This document shows positions 50,896 to 60,012 of a DNA stretch of 64,000 bases, piece by piece. Each line of letters begins with the position of its first letter. Within the stretch, counting starts at the first letter, position 1. The notes under the pieces were generated by a model that had not been told where the DNA came from, did not search any database, and was given only the letters and a program-made list of their open reading frames with translations. Location of the stretch: NCBI GenBank assembly GCA_036744005.1, contig DAINOJ010000011.1:1-64000 (forward strand). Reading direction: 5' to 3'. This DNA is from CALCNS01 sp937897315 (lineage in GTDB: Bacteria; Bacillota; JAAYKD01). The translations under genes and the position numbers were made by a program.

Positions 50896-51885
50896 TTATG
50901 CTTCTGCAATTATTCTGCGAATGACTTCTGTATAACTGAATCCCGCCTGTTCGGCAGCCGCAATAAAGCCGCTTTCCCGAGGGGATATACAAGGATTTGC
51001 GTTGATCTCCAGTAACCAGGGATTTCCGTTTTCGTCAATACGATAATCCAAGCGAGCATAACCCTTTAACCCAAATGCCTTCCAACAACGGATGGACAAT
51101 TCAGCAAGCTGATGTAACAAGCCCTGATCTTTGTGGTCAAATTCAAAGGCAGAAATCGAATGCTGAAACTCATAACTACCTTCATCCCATTTTGCATTAT
51201 AATCTAACAGTTCGAACTTCCCTTGATCCCGGTACCCCAAAAACCGAATCTCTCCGGCAGGTAGCACGACCGGATTCCCGGAATCACCGAGCATGGAAAT
51301 GCCAATTTCTCTACCACTTATGTATTTCTCAGCAAAAAATTCCATGTTTGTCGATGCGTTTCTTTTTTCAATGCACTCACGCAACGAGATACACGACTCT
51401 CCTCCTACAATGGAATCTTGATGAATCCCTATCGATGCGTCTTCATAGATGGGTTTCACGATATATAAGGGGTGGGGACTCCAATGTACATAATCTTGAG
51501 TGGTCATCCAGGGTGGTGTTGGAACACCAATGGCGATGAGTTTTTCTTTGGTTAGCACTTTATTTGTAGTGATCCTCAATACTTCAGCGGAATTGCCTGT
51601 GTACTTAAACAGATGGCTTTCTAATACACTTGGAATGAGATGATACTCTTGACCTTTTCCAAATTCGCTCTCCACTAAGTTGAAAATAAACGGTGGCTGC
51701 AAGTGGTGAAGAGAATCTATCCAGTGATCGGATGTGGGTTGAATCATCAATCGATGTGGTAGATACCCTAAGTTCTTTAAGGAAGCCTCTACCGCGGCAA
51801 TTTGCTCAATCACATCTAAATCGTCTTTGGAAGCATGGATGCGGACTTGATTAAATAAAATTGGAATAGTTGGTAACGGTTGCAT
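50896..51885 (-). CDS. D-Ala-D-Ala ligase-like ATP-grasp protein, copy 1
   Basis: 329 aa. It begins with a strand-helix region (PIPILFNQVRIHASK), then LYIVKPIYEDASIGIHQDS, YISGREIGISMLG, LLDYNAKWDEGSYEFQHS, YARLDYRIDENG and EINANPCISPRESGF, a complete ATP-grasp set of the D-Ala-D-Ala ligase type. Clear paralogue of the gene at 49526-50533. True D-Ala ligases read EINTLPGF; here NANPC, so the substrate is probably different. AAGGAGAAGTAGA precedes the ATG. First gene of the operon, 19 nt before the SET start. Confidence 0.92.
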   Translation of the reverse strand: MQPLPTIPILFNQVRIHASKDDLDVIEQIAAVEASLKNLGYLPHRLMIQPTSDHWIDSLHHLQPPFIFNLVESEFGKGQEYHLIPSVLESHLFKYTGNSAEVLRITTNKVLTKEKLIAIGVPTPPWMTTQDYVHWSPHPLYIVKPIYEDASIGIHQDSIVGGESCISLRECIEKRNASTNMEFFAEKYISGREIGISMLGDSGNPVVLPAGEIRFLGYRDQGKFELLDYNAKWDEGSYEFQHSISAFEFDHKDQGLLHQLAELSIRCWKAFGLKGYARLDYRIDENGNPWLLEINANPCISPRESGFIAAAEQAGFSYTEVIRRIIAEA

Positions 51886-51965
51886 TCTACTTCTCCTTCA
51901 GCATGGTACCTGTATCATATTCTCATTGAAACCGAATTTCCCTTCCATCAAACCACATAAAAAGT

Positions 51966-51994
51966 AGCGAAGAGCCCAAAAAGGCCTTCGCTAT
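51966..51994 (-). terminator. Intrinsic terminator after the sensor gene
   Basis: TAGCGAAGAGCC pairs with GGCCTTCGCTA with one bulge or mismatch; minus-strand tail (TACTTTTT) follows. The gap to the ATP-grasp gene has no further feature. Confidence 0.75.
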
Positions 51995-51998
51995 TTTT

Positions 51999-54860
51999 TT
52001 ATATGACATTGTCTCTAATGATGATTCGAATGATTTCCGGGTCAAATTGCGTTCCAGCCGCATTCATCAATTCTTGTTTGGCTCGTTCTACAGACATGAC
52101 TTCTTTTCTGTAGGGTCTTGAGGAGGTCATGGCATCGAACGCGTCTGATATCGCAATAATTCGAGCATCCAGTGGAATCTCTTCTCCACGAATTCCTTTC
52201 GGGTATCCCTTGCCATCCCAGCGCTCATGGTGGCTCAATACCCCATCGGCAATACCGGCAAACTCATTAGTAGCACTTAACATACGATACCCTATGGCGG
52301 GATGACGTTTGATTTGCTCGTACTCCTCTTCGGTCAAGCGTCCAGGCTTTTCTAGGATGTCGCTGGATATAATAATTTTCCCAATGTCATGTAGCAATCC
52401 CAATGTCGCGATGTCGTCTACTTTGTGTTGCGACAAATCCAACGCTTTGGCAATTTTTACAGCAAGATCTTTGACTCTTTGGGAGTGTCTTTCTTCTCGT
52501 GAGCTTTTCTCAAAAAGGGTGTTGATAATCGTCTTAATGGTCAACCCGCGAACACCTTGGCTTTCGCTGACTTTTCTCTTATACATATACTCTTCGGCTC
52601 GTTTAAACACCTGTTCTAATTCGAGATGAGGATGTTCTTTCGTTTCCCAACCAAATGCAATGGAAAAAATAAGTTTATCGGTTTTCAAATCGTTGGCATC
52701 TTTTGTGATTCGTTGCACCTTTTCTTCTGCTTCTTCCGAAGTCGTGTTGGGCAAAATGAGGGCAAACTCATCTCCTCCCCAACGAGAAACAATCCCCTTT
52801 CCGGAAACATGTGAAGTGAGCAGATTGGCCGCTAATTTGAGTAATTTGTCGCCCTCGTAGTGTCCAAAAGCATCATTGGTGAGTTTTAGGCCATTGAGAT
52901 CTGCCATGACTATGGTCAACGGATAATGATCGGGTGTATCGAGTCGCTTCATTTCTTCTTCGAAGAATCTACGGTTATATAAGCCGGTCAAGGAATCGTG
53001 GAAGCTCAAGTACTCGATTTCTTTCCTTTGGGTCATTTTTTGTGTGGCATCTCTAAAGACCAAGACCACCCCAGACATTTCCCCTTGGCTGTTCTTTATG
53101 GGCGAGGCACTGTCTTCAATGAGATACGCACTTCCGTTTAGTGAAGTCAGCACGGCATGATTGCTTAGCTCATGAGTGATATGAGTACGAAAAACTTCTG
53201 CTACCGGATCTCGTATCTCTACTAGATGATCCTCATGCGATAATCGGAAAACATCTTTGTAGTACACCCCTTTGGCTTCTTTTTCTGACCAACCCGTCAT
53301 TTCTGCACAGGCCTTGTTGATCATCTCTATTCTCTCATTCATCCCCACTACCATGACTCCATCTCCAATGGAAACAAGGGTTGAGAGATAGCGATTCTTC
53401 TCAATTTCCAGCTGATCTCTGTATCTCGCCCGTTCAATTCGGTTCCACACCCCACTCATGAGGGAAGTAACCTGGTAGATGTCGTTGTCATCATAAGCAT
53501 CTTTTTTGTTCGCCAACCCAAGGGTCGCTACAATACGATTGTCTTCAAATACAGGAATGGCCAACCAGCGTTTTAGCGGAACATGGCCCTCTGGATATCC
53601 TTTCTTTAAAGGATGATTTGCTTGAAAGTCGTTAATGAGGAAGGGTTTTCTCTGACGAATGACTTCTCCCCAGATTCCGGTTCTCTCTAGTTGATACACG
53701 GTCTGCTTCTCTGCGACCAAACACTCGTCCATGACCTCTTTCGACCAAGAGTTGATGGTTAATTCTTCTTTTTCTTCGTTATATAAGTAAATGTAGCCAA
53801 ATTGGCTCCCCGTCATGCGAATGATTTCATTCAACACAAAATCGAGCCAATCGGAAACAGAGCCTTCCTCCCGGCTCATCACATGGAACATAATGGTGTT
53901 GCGTACAAGATTGTTCTCCAATTCTGCTGTTTGACGTTTCACCTCTTTGTTAATCATTCGATTGGAAACAAACAAAAGAAGCATCACAATACCAAGGAGC
54001 GTCCCCAGAAAATAAAGGGACATTTTTCGGTAATCCGGAGTAGAGTTAACCAAAAATGGAAACCATTTGGTATACAATGCTTCATAGGTTCCATTTTCCG
54101 CAACCACCGCTAATCCCTCGTTCAGCAATGCCAGTAACTCTTTGTCTCCCTCTTTCACAGCAAAACTAAACTTTTGCTCAAAACCTTGCAAAGCCACTTT
54201 AATACGATCGATTCCATTATCGGACAAGCGAGTGACCGCTTCTACGTTGGTAATCTTCAAATCGTTGATTAACTTTTCGCCGACTAAACTCTGTGCTAAA
54301 ACCGCGTCGTGTTTACCGGATGACAATAATTGAAAGGCATCGGCATAGGTGGGGACAGGAATCAAAGAATCGGTAAATTGCATTCTTTGAGCATACTCCT
54401 GGGCATTATCCCCCTGCATGACGATGATCTCTTTACCAAACAAATCCTCTTCCGATTTAATTTCTGTGTAGCCCTTTCGAACAAAGATGTTCCCACGCAT
54501 AACGATATACGGAACCGTGAAATCAAAATAGTCTTCTCGTTCTATGGAGTAACCTACTAAAGGCAATACATCCAGTTGCCCCAGTTCGAGCTCTTTTTTG
54601 ATGGTATCCCATTGATCTACCTTAAATTGAATCTCTAAACCCATCTCATTGGCAACCGCTTTCAGTAATTCCACAGAAAACCCATCCGCTTTCCCCTCGG
54701 TCACCACAGAAAAAGGTGGGTAATCGTATTCAGATGCACTGAAGTAGATTTTCTTATCTTGACCCGTTTGTGCTAACACTTCAAAAGGTGATAAAACGGT
54801 TGCGAATAAAACGAGCGCGCAAAGCACTACTTTTGCTACATGATGTTTCCGTCGTTTCAT
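51999..54860 (-). CDS. Multidomain sensor: periplasmic-binding domain, GAF, PAS, GGDEF and HD-GYP
   Basis: 953 aa. Signal/anchor, then SBP_bac_3-like sensor outside the cell (about 40-265, FSASEYDYPPFSVVTEGKADGF). One membrane helix comes near 280-300, a GAF domain about 330-485, PAS about 495-610, and GGDEF about 625-785 (SRWGGDEFALILP intact). C-terminal HD-GYP is about 790-950, with LLHDIGKI, HPAIGYRML, SHHERWDGKGYPKG (HHE and GYP present). It can both make and degrade c-di-GMP, perhaps in answer to an extracellular amino acid-like ligand. The frame opens at 54872 (GTG GTG); GGTGG eight nt before the ATG at 54860 is the better start. Confidence 0.93.
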   Translation of the reverse strand: MKRRKHHVAKVVLCALVLFATVLSPFEVLAQTGQDKKIYFSASEYDYPPFSVVTEGKADGFSVELLKAVANEMGLEIQFKVDQWDTIKKELELGQLDVLPLVGYSIEREDYFDFTVPYIVMRGNIFVRKGYTEIKSEEDLFGKEIIVMQGDNAQEYAQRMQFTDSLIPVPTYADAFQLLSSGKHDAVLAQSLVGEKLINDLKITNVEAVTRLSDNGIDRIKVALQGFEQKFSFAVKEGDKELLALLNEGLAVVAENGTYEALYTKWFPFLVNSTPDYRKMSLYFLGTLLGIVMLLLFVSNRMINKEVKRQTAELENNLVRNTIMFHVMSREEGSVSDWLDFVLNEIIRMTGSQFGYIYLYNEEKEELTINSWSKEVMDECLVAEKQTVYQLERTGIWGEVIRQRKPFLINDFQANHPLKKGYPEGHVPLKRWLAIPVFEDNRIVATLGLANKKDAYDDNDIYQVTSLMSGVWNRIERARYRDQLEIEKNRYLSTLVSIGDGVMVVGMNERIEMINKACAEMTGWSEKEAKGVYYKDVFRLSHEDHLVEIRDPVAEVFRTHITHELSNHAVLTSLNGSAYLIEDSASPIKNSQGEMSGVVLVFRDATQKMTQRKEIEYLSFHDSLTGLYNRRFFEEEMKRLDTPDHYPLTIVMADLNGLKLTNDAFGHYEGDKLLKLAANLLTSHVSGKGIVSRWGGDEFALILPNTTSEEAEEKVQRITKDANDLKTDKLIFSIAFGWETKEHPHLELEQVFKRAEEYMYKRKVSESQGVRGLTIKTIINTLFEKSSREERHSQRVKDLAVKIAKALDLSQHKVDDIATLGLLHDIGKIIISSDILEKPGRLTEEEYEQIKRHPAIGYRMLSATNEFAGIADGVLSHHERWDGKGYPKGIRGEEIPLDARIIAISDAFDAMTSSRPYRKEVMSVERAKQELMNAAGTQFDPEIIRIIIRDNVI

Positions 54861-54951
54861 CGCTCTCACCACCCTTTACGTTTCCTCTGGATTCATATAC
54901 AGTTTTGTAACCTAGCGACGTATTCCTTCTTTTTCCATAACTCTGATTTTG

Positions 54952-56271
54952 TTACAATGAATTCGCACGTTGAATGTACTGTTCCGTATTAAACTTGCGT
55001 TTACACCCTTCCAACGACATATAACGTATTTTCCCAAATATAGCTCTCTCTCCCCACGCCCTATCGTGTACACCACCTATGGACCAGGCAATACCGGTAT
55101 ATCCATTGGGGTCGCGACCATCTAATGAGTAGGTGTCGTTTAAATAGATAGCATGAGCCTGTGCGATTTCGGCGCTCTCACTCCACTCAAGAATTTTCTT
55201 AGCCCAATACATACGCATATATCCATGCATTTTTCCTGTTTTATTCATTTCCAGTTGAGCAGCATTCCATAAACTGTCATGTGTATTGGCATTTTCTAAG
55301 ATATCTAAGGAATACAGATAAGCACGAGTATCCTTACGATGCTCATTCAGTGTCTTCTTTGCCCAATCCGGAAAACCGAAAGAATTATCATAGTCATGAT
55401 TGTAGTAACAATAATTGTCCGATAATTCTCGGCGAACAATCAGTTCTTCTAAGAAATCCTCTGCCGATGTTGAATGTTGTAGGACCTCCCATGCCACTCG
55501 TTGCGCACTGATTTGACCAAAATGCAGGTAGGGAGACAAGCCCGAACAGACATCGAGATTGGGGTCATTCCTCTGAGCATATTGTTGAATTTTGCTGTCT
55601 AGGAATGTTTTTAAACATTGCTGTGCTGCAAGTTCACCGGAGGAAGTACGTAAGCTTTTCTCTTGGTGAAGTTGTTGTAGTGTCTGCTTTTCATAGGCTT
55701 CCAACACGCCTTCAAAAGACACTTCATAGGGTTTTTTCTTCAGTATCGGAAAATCCGTCAGAAACGTTTGTCGTAGGCGGTTGATTTTTGGACGAAAAGT
55801 GTACGCTGCAAATTCTTGTTTTGAGGGGGCTTCGAAGTAGGGTACTACATTGTGAGCATCGACTTCTACGACGCTTATGGTAAGGCAACGAGCGACTTCT
55901 TCTCTCCATTTTCTTGATATCCTGAGCGGATTGAAGTCGGTGACGACCAATCCTGCATGAATTTCCTCGATAAAAGAAGGAAGAACATTCACAGGGTTTC
56001 CATCCAACAAAACAAACGGAATCGCATACTCCTTTAATTTGAGACGAACTTGTCTCAACCCCTCTAACATAAATGACTCTTGTTGGGGTGTCGCACCTAA
56101 ATAACTCTTTTGAAAGCAAAAAACGACGACGAGTCCTTTTTGTTGCTCTATCGCTGCATCTTGAGCGTAGAGCAACGCCCAATTGTCCTCGACTCTTTGA
56201 TCTCGGCTCATCCAGTACAGCACCGGGCCTGCTGTTTGCGGCAACGAGTTCAATGTTTGGGCTCTGTTCAT
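54952..56271 (-). CDS. phr: Class II CPD photolyase
   Basis: 439 aa. YWMSRDQRVEDNWALLYAQ at the N-terminus and LVVTDFNPLRISRKWRE. The FAD domain has ELIVRRELSDNYCYYNHDYDN, MHGYMRMYWAKKILEWS, YLNDTYSLDGRDPNGYTGIAWSIGGVHDRAW and FGKIRYM, the class II photolyase pattern. It repairs UV-made cyclobutane dimers with blue light. GGGGGAGAACG before the ATG; 16 nt after rsmH. In an apparent anaerobe it implies at least occasional light exposure, in line with the B12-photoreceptor candidate. Confidence 0.95.
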   Translation of the reverse strand: MNRAQTLNSLPQTAGPVLYWMSRDQRVEDNWALLYAQDAAIEQQKGLVVVFCFQKSYLGATPQQESFMLEGLRQVRLKLKEYAIPFVLLDGNPVNVLPSFIEEIHAGLVVTDFNPLRISRKWREEVARCLTISVVEVDAHNVVPYFEAPSKQEFAAYTFRPKINRLRQTFLTDFPILKKKPYEVSFEGVLEAYEKQTLQQLHQEKSLRTSSGELAAQQCLKTFLDSKIQQYAQRNDPNLDVCSGLSPYLHFGQISAQRVAWEVLQHSTSAEDFLEELIVRRELSDNYCYYNHDYDNSFGFPDWAKKTLNEHRKDTRAYLYSLDILENANTHDSLWNAAQLEMNKTGKMHGYMRMYWAKKILEWSESAEIAQAHAIYLNDTYSLDGRDPNGYTGIAWSIGGVHDRAWGERAIFGKIRYMSLEGCKRKFNTEQYIQRANSL

Positions 56272-56287
56272 CGTTCTCCCCCTATCC

Positions 56288-57337
56288 TTATGCTTTAATT
56301 GCCCAACGCAATTTGGCGGAACGGGCGCGGCTATTGCTGTTGCATTCCTCCTGTGAGGGTCTTATGGGGTCGGGGGCGATCTCTCGATAAACACCTTCTC
56401 GGTATAGGTGTTGGAATGATTTCTTCACCAAGCGATCTTCCCCGGAGTGAAAGGTCAAAACAGCGACACGACCACCGGAAGCCAAAACAGAAGGGAGTTT
56501 CTCTAGAAACACATAGAGAGCTTCCAACTCATGATTCACTTCAATTCGCAACGCTTGAAAACAGCGCTGACAAGCTTTCTTTATTTCCTCTTCTCTATTT
56601 TGAGAGGGTAACACTTTTAGGGCGTCTTTAATGACATCCCGAAGTTGAGTCGTGGTGTTGAGGGGAACCCCTTTTTTTCTTGCCGAAATCATGGCACGAG
56701 CAAGAATAAAAGCATTCGGTTCATCTGCGTTATCGGTCAGAAGACCTTGTAATTCCTCTTGGGTCATGGTCTTCAGTCGTTCTGCAGCAGACTTCCCTTT
56801 TTGTGGGTTTAGACGCAAATCCAAAGGACCCTCTCTCTTAAAGGAGAAACCTCTTTCCGGGTTGTCTATTTGCATGGAGGACACCCCTAAATCGGCTAAA
56901 ACAAAATGTAGGGGTCCGGCTTCTTTGGCAATTTGATCCAACTCAGAGAAGTTCATCTGCCTAATCGATAGCCGGTCCGACCCATATCCCAAGTTTTCCA
57001 AACGAGCTTTCGCACGGGGTAATTCCAAGGGATCGACATCGATGGCGTACAAATGTCCTTTGTCTAGTAGGCATTTGAGAATCTCCTCGGTGTGACCACC
57101 GTACCCCAAGGTCGCATCGAGTCCGACTTGCCCGGGGGTTACCTGCAATATCTCCAAAATTTCATTCACACAAATAGGCCGGTGCATGCCGGCTGGTGTT
57201 TTCCCTTTTTGGATCAGCCCTGCAACGGTATCTGCATACAACTCCGGCTGAAGCTCTTTATATTTCTCTTGAAAACTTTTCGGGTGAGTCCCTTTATAGC
57301 GGGGACGCCTTTGATGCGGTTGATCCTGTTTTTCCAT
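56288..57337 (-). CDS. rsmH: 16S rRNA (cytosine-1402-N4)-methyltransferase RsmH, long form outside the dcw cluster
   Basis: 349 aa, some 35 aa longer than usual. Basic N-terminal extension (QRRPRYKGTHPKSFQEKYKELQP), then TPAGMHRPICVNEIL (replacing the usual HxPVLL), DATLGYGGHTEEIL (SAM motif I), LADLGVSSMQIDNPERGFSFKREGPLDLRLN, and VAVLTFHSGEDRLVKKSFQ at the C-terminal end. Could be an RsmH paralogue. The frame opens at 57415; AAAGGAG before the ATG at 57337 gives the real start. No mraZ, ftsL or pbp genes beside it. Confidence 0.9.
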   Translation of the reverse strand: MEKQDQPHQRRPRYKGTHPKSFQEKYKELQPELYADTVAGLIQKGKTPAGMHRPICVNEILEILQVTPGQVGLDATLGYGGHTEEILKCLLDKGHLYAIDVDPLELPRAKARLENLGYGSDRLSIRQMNFSELDQIAKEAGPLHFVLADLGVSSMQIDNPERGFSFKREGPLDLRLNPQKGKSAAERLKTMTQEELQGLLTDNADEPNAFILARAMISARKKGVPLNTTTQLRDVIKDALKVLPSQNREEEIKKACQRCFQALRIEVNHELEALYVFLEKLPSVLASGGRVAVLTFHSGEDRLVKKSFQHLYREGVYREIAPDPIRPSQEECNSNSRARSAKLRWAIKA

Positions 57338-57430
57338 GGAAATGATTCTCCTTTGGGGTTCATATGATTCATTATACCACTGTTCTTTTCCTAACATCAA
57401 GATAAAGTGTACCATTCTAAGATAAAGAAA

Positions 57431-57462
57431 TACCCTCCTACTTTGAATGTTGCAGGAGGGTA
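57431..57462 (-). terminator. Intrinsic terminator after the metal operon
   Basis: TACCCTCCT (57431-57439) pairs perfectly with AGGAGGGTA (57454-57462); minus-strand tail TTTCTTTATC. Confidence 0.85.
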
Positions 57463-57467
57463 CTTAG

Positions 57468-57701
57468 CTACTGAGGTTTCACTTGGGACTTGATGACGAC
57501 GTAACCCAAAGCGGTTATGGCTTTTTCTATGGTTTCTATGGTCAATGAGGTCGAATCAAAATCCAATTTGACTTTGCTGGTACTAAACGAAACTTTGACA
57601 CTGTCTTTGTTGACCCCAGGAAGCGATTTCACCGCACTTTCGATTTTCATCGAACAGGAAGGGCAAACTAAAGTTTCTAATTGTATTGTTGCTTTTTGCA
57701 T
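57468..57701 (-). CDS. Heavy-metal-associated (HMA) domain protein
   Basis: 77 aa, a single ferredoxin-like HMA domain. Metal site CPSC (usual CxxC, but LVCPSC rather than GMxCxxC), then IESAVKSLPGVNKDSVKVSFSTSKVKLDFD and AITALGYVV. It probably delivers metal to the P-type ATPase encoded 18 nt upstream, which lacks its own HMA domain. The frame opens with GTG at 57710; AAGGAG eight nt before the ATG at 57701 is preferred. Confidence 0.92.
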   Translation of the reverse strand: MQKATIQLETLVCPSCSMKIESAVKSLPGVNKDSVKVSFSTSKVKLDFDSTSLTIETIEKAITALGYVVIKSQVKPQ

Positions 57702-57719
57702 ATTCATCACTCCTTATTT

Positions 57720-59573
57720 CTACACTCGAACTCGATATCGAATCAGGCGCATCCCGTTTACTATGACAGCCAGAATACTTGCTTCATGAACCAACATTCC
57801 AATAGACATATTCATCCACTCACTAAAAAAAACACTAGCGAGTAGAACCAAGACGACTCCAATCGCAATCACAATATTCTGTAACATATTGTTCGCTGTA
57901 GCTTTTGCTAACCCTAAAGCATGTGGTAAGCGACCAAAATCCGAGTTCATCAAGACCACATCGGATGTTTCTATCGCGACGTCCGTTCCGTTGCCCATGG
58001 CAATGCCAATGTGGGCAAGGGCTAAGGAAGGACTATCGTTGACACCATCCCCGACAAAGGCGACGATGTGGCCCTTTGCGATGAAATCGGCAATGAAACT
58101 CGACTTGTCTCCCGGTAGCATATGACCATGAGCTTCGGTCAGTCCAAGCTCTTTGGCTACTCGATTCACCGTGCCTTGATTATCTCCCGATAACACGATG
58201 AGGTTTTTTACTTTAAGCCGCTTCAGCTTTTGCAGAACTTCCTTCACACCGGGTCGAATGGGATCGCGAATCCCAAACAGTGCTTTCAATGTGCCATCCA
58301 CAGACACTAACACCAAGGAGTTTCCGTTTTGCTCAAAATTGTGAATGTCTTTGAGGGCGTTTTCACTTAAGAAAATCTGCTCCTGATTCATCAAAGAAAC
58401 ATTTCCTATGGCGATACGTTTACCATCGATCGATGCGATGATTCCTCCGCCTTTGACAACTTCGGTTTTCTCTACGACAAGCTTTTCTATTACACCAAGG
58501 TATTCTACCAAGGCCTTCGCCAGTGGGTGGTCTGACTCGCTTTCGATATTCGCAATCATGCTCTTGACACTCGCAACATCATCCGCAAAAAAAACCACAT
58601 CTGCCACTTTGGGATTTCCCTGGGTTAGGGTTCCGGTTTTGTCAAAAACCATGGTATCGACTCGGCTAAAATCCCCAATTACTTCACTGCCCTTTAAGAG
58701 AATTCCATGCTTCGCACCGTTGCCAATACCAGCTACATTGGAAACCGGTACCCCTATGACCAACGCTCCCGGGCAACCCAAAACCAAAATGGTAATGGCC
58801 AATTCGATGTCTTTTGTAAGGATTCCCACCATAATGGACAGAGCCAAAACAGCAGGAGTGTAGTACTTGGAAAACTTGTCGATAAATCGCTCGGCTTCGG
58901 ATTTAGAATCCTGTGCTTCTTCTACCAGCTCTATAATGCGACCGAAGGTGGTATCTTCTCCTACCCGGTCAGCTACAATCTGTAGTGTTCCATTCTCGAG
59001 TATGGTCCCGGCATATACCCCAGACTCTGTCTTTTTATGGACCGGCACCGCTTCTCCGGTAATACTTGCTTCATTGATGTAGCCTTCGCCTGTGACTACA
59101 AATCCATCCACCGGAACCTTCGCTCCGGTTTTGACCAACAAAATATCCCCAACATCCACTTCGTCTACATCGACCTCAACGAACTCACCGTCGTCCATTT
59201 TCTTCAGTGCACTTTCAGGAGCCATTTCTGTTAATTCTTTAATCGCGGAACGCGTTTGGTTTAAGGTTCGCTGCTCCAAAAATGCACCAAACAAGAACAA
59301 GAAAGTGACAATCGCAGACTCTTCAAAATTGCGAATGAAAAACGCGCCACTGACCGCAATGGTGACTAACACTTCAATGCTGACCACTTTGACTCGTAAA
59401 GCTTGGTATGCCTGTATCGCAATGGGAGCGATACCTAACATAGAGGCTAGGATTAAGCTACCAATCGCCAAGGTTTCGTTATGAAAAAACCACTCACTCA
59501 TAAATCCCAGAGCGATAAGCAACCCACTCGCTAAGACAATAGGGTTCTTTTTACTCAAAATCCATCTCTGCAC
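57720..59573 (-). CDS. P1B-type heavy-metal ATPase with CPG motif
   Basis: 617 aa (numbers from this start). No N-terminal HMA domain. Actuator ITGEAVPV, phosphorylation site DKTGTLTQ (Asp311), nucleotide-binding SDHPLA, hinge VGDGVNDSPSLA, and C-terminal LVHEASILAVIVNGMRLI. The metal-binding helix reads LVLGCPGALVIGVP: C267-P-G269 instead of CPC, SPC, TPC or CPH. The metal is therefore not predictable. The open frame starts at 59591; AAGGTGA before the GTG at 59573 fits a start there. Operon with HMA and a His-rich protein. Confidence 0.9.
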   Translation of the reverse strand: MQRWILSKKNPIVLASGLLIALGFMSEWFFHNETLAIGSLILASMLGIAPIAIQAYQALRVKVVSIEVLVTIAVSGAFFIRNFEESAIVTFLFLFGAFLEQRTLNQTRSAIKELTEMAPESALKKMDDGEFVEVDVDEVDVGDILLVKTGAKVPVDGFVVTGEGYINEASITGEAVPVHKKTESGVYAGTILENGTLQIVADRVGEDTTFGRIIELVEEAQDSKSEAERFIDKFSKYYTPAVLALSIMVGILTKDIELAITILVLGCPGALVIGVPVSNVAGIGNGAKHGILLKGSEVIGDFSRVDTMVFDKTGTLTQGNPKVADVVFFADDVASVKSMIANIESESDHPLAKALVEYLGVIEKLVVEKTEVVKGGGIIASIDGKRIAIGNVSLMNQEQIFLSENALKDIHNFEQNGNSLVLVSVDGTLKALFGIRDPIRPGVKEVLQKLKRLKVKNLIVLSGDNQGTVNRVAKELGLTEAHGHMLPGDKSSFIADFIAKGHIVAFVGDGVNDSPSLALAHIGIAMGNGTDVAIETSDVVLMNSDFGRLPHALGLAKATANNMLQNIVIAIGVVLVLLASVFFSEWMNMSIGMLVHEASILAVIVNGMRLIRYRVRV

Positions 59574-59600
59574 ATTCTCACCTTCTTCCACTACACTTTT

Positions 59601-59906
59601 CTAATGAGAATATGCTCGATCCAGTTCTGCCAACATATTGTATACGGCTTCATAACTCTCGCAAACGTCTGTTGGAATGGTGTAGTTTGTGGTAATCTCG
59701 CGAAGTTTGGCAAACTCTTCTCCTAGGGGAGGGAGATTCACTCCTGCTATTTTGGTTTTTGCCAGAATCACATCGACCAACCGACGAACTTCGTGAAATT
59801 CTGGATGATGTGCTCCGTGCACCCTCTCCACAACTGGGGTATACTGTTTTAATGTCTTACCATGCTTCTTCATAACCTCTTTAAAAGACAACATCTCCAT
59901 CATCAT
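59601..59906 (-). CDS. Small His-rich helical protein (RIC/ScdA- or hemerythrin-like)
   Basis: 101 aa, helical. VVERVHGAHHPEFHEVRRLVDVI (residues ~26-48) is rich in His and Glu and resembles the first helix of di-iron repair proteins (RIC/ScdA) or hemerythrin-like proteins, but the rest of those domains is missing. It may bind metal. GGAGGAG before three consecutive ATG (59906, 59903, 59900); the first or second is used. It is the first gene of the P1B ATPase/HMA operon. Weak inverted repeat ATTCATTGAAT (59918-59928) overlaps the leader. Confidence 0.65.
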   Translation of the reverse strand: MMMEMLSFKEVMKKHGKTLKQYTPVVERVHGAHHPEFHEVRRLVDVILAKTKIAGVNLPPLGEEFAKLREITTNYTIPTDVCESYEAVYNMLAELDRAYSH

Positions 59907-60012
59907 GTTCTCCTCCTATTCATTGAATGTTTGGCTTACCTCATTCACTGACTCTATTATAACGAGAACTCATCGGGAAGTATGTTGTTTTTACAACACT
60001 ATCATTTTGGAG

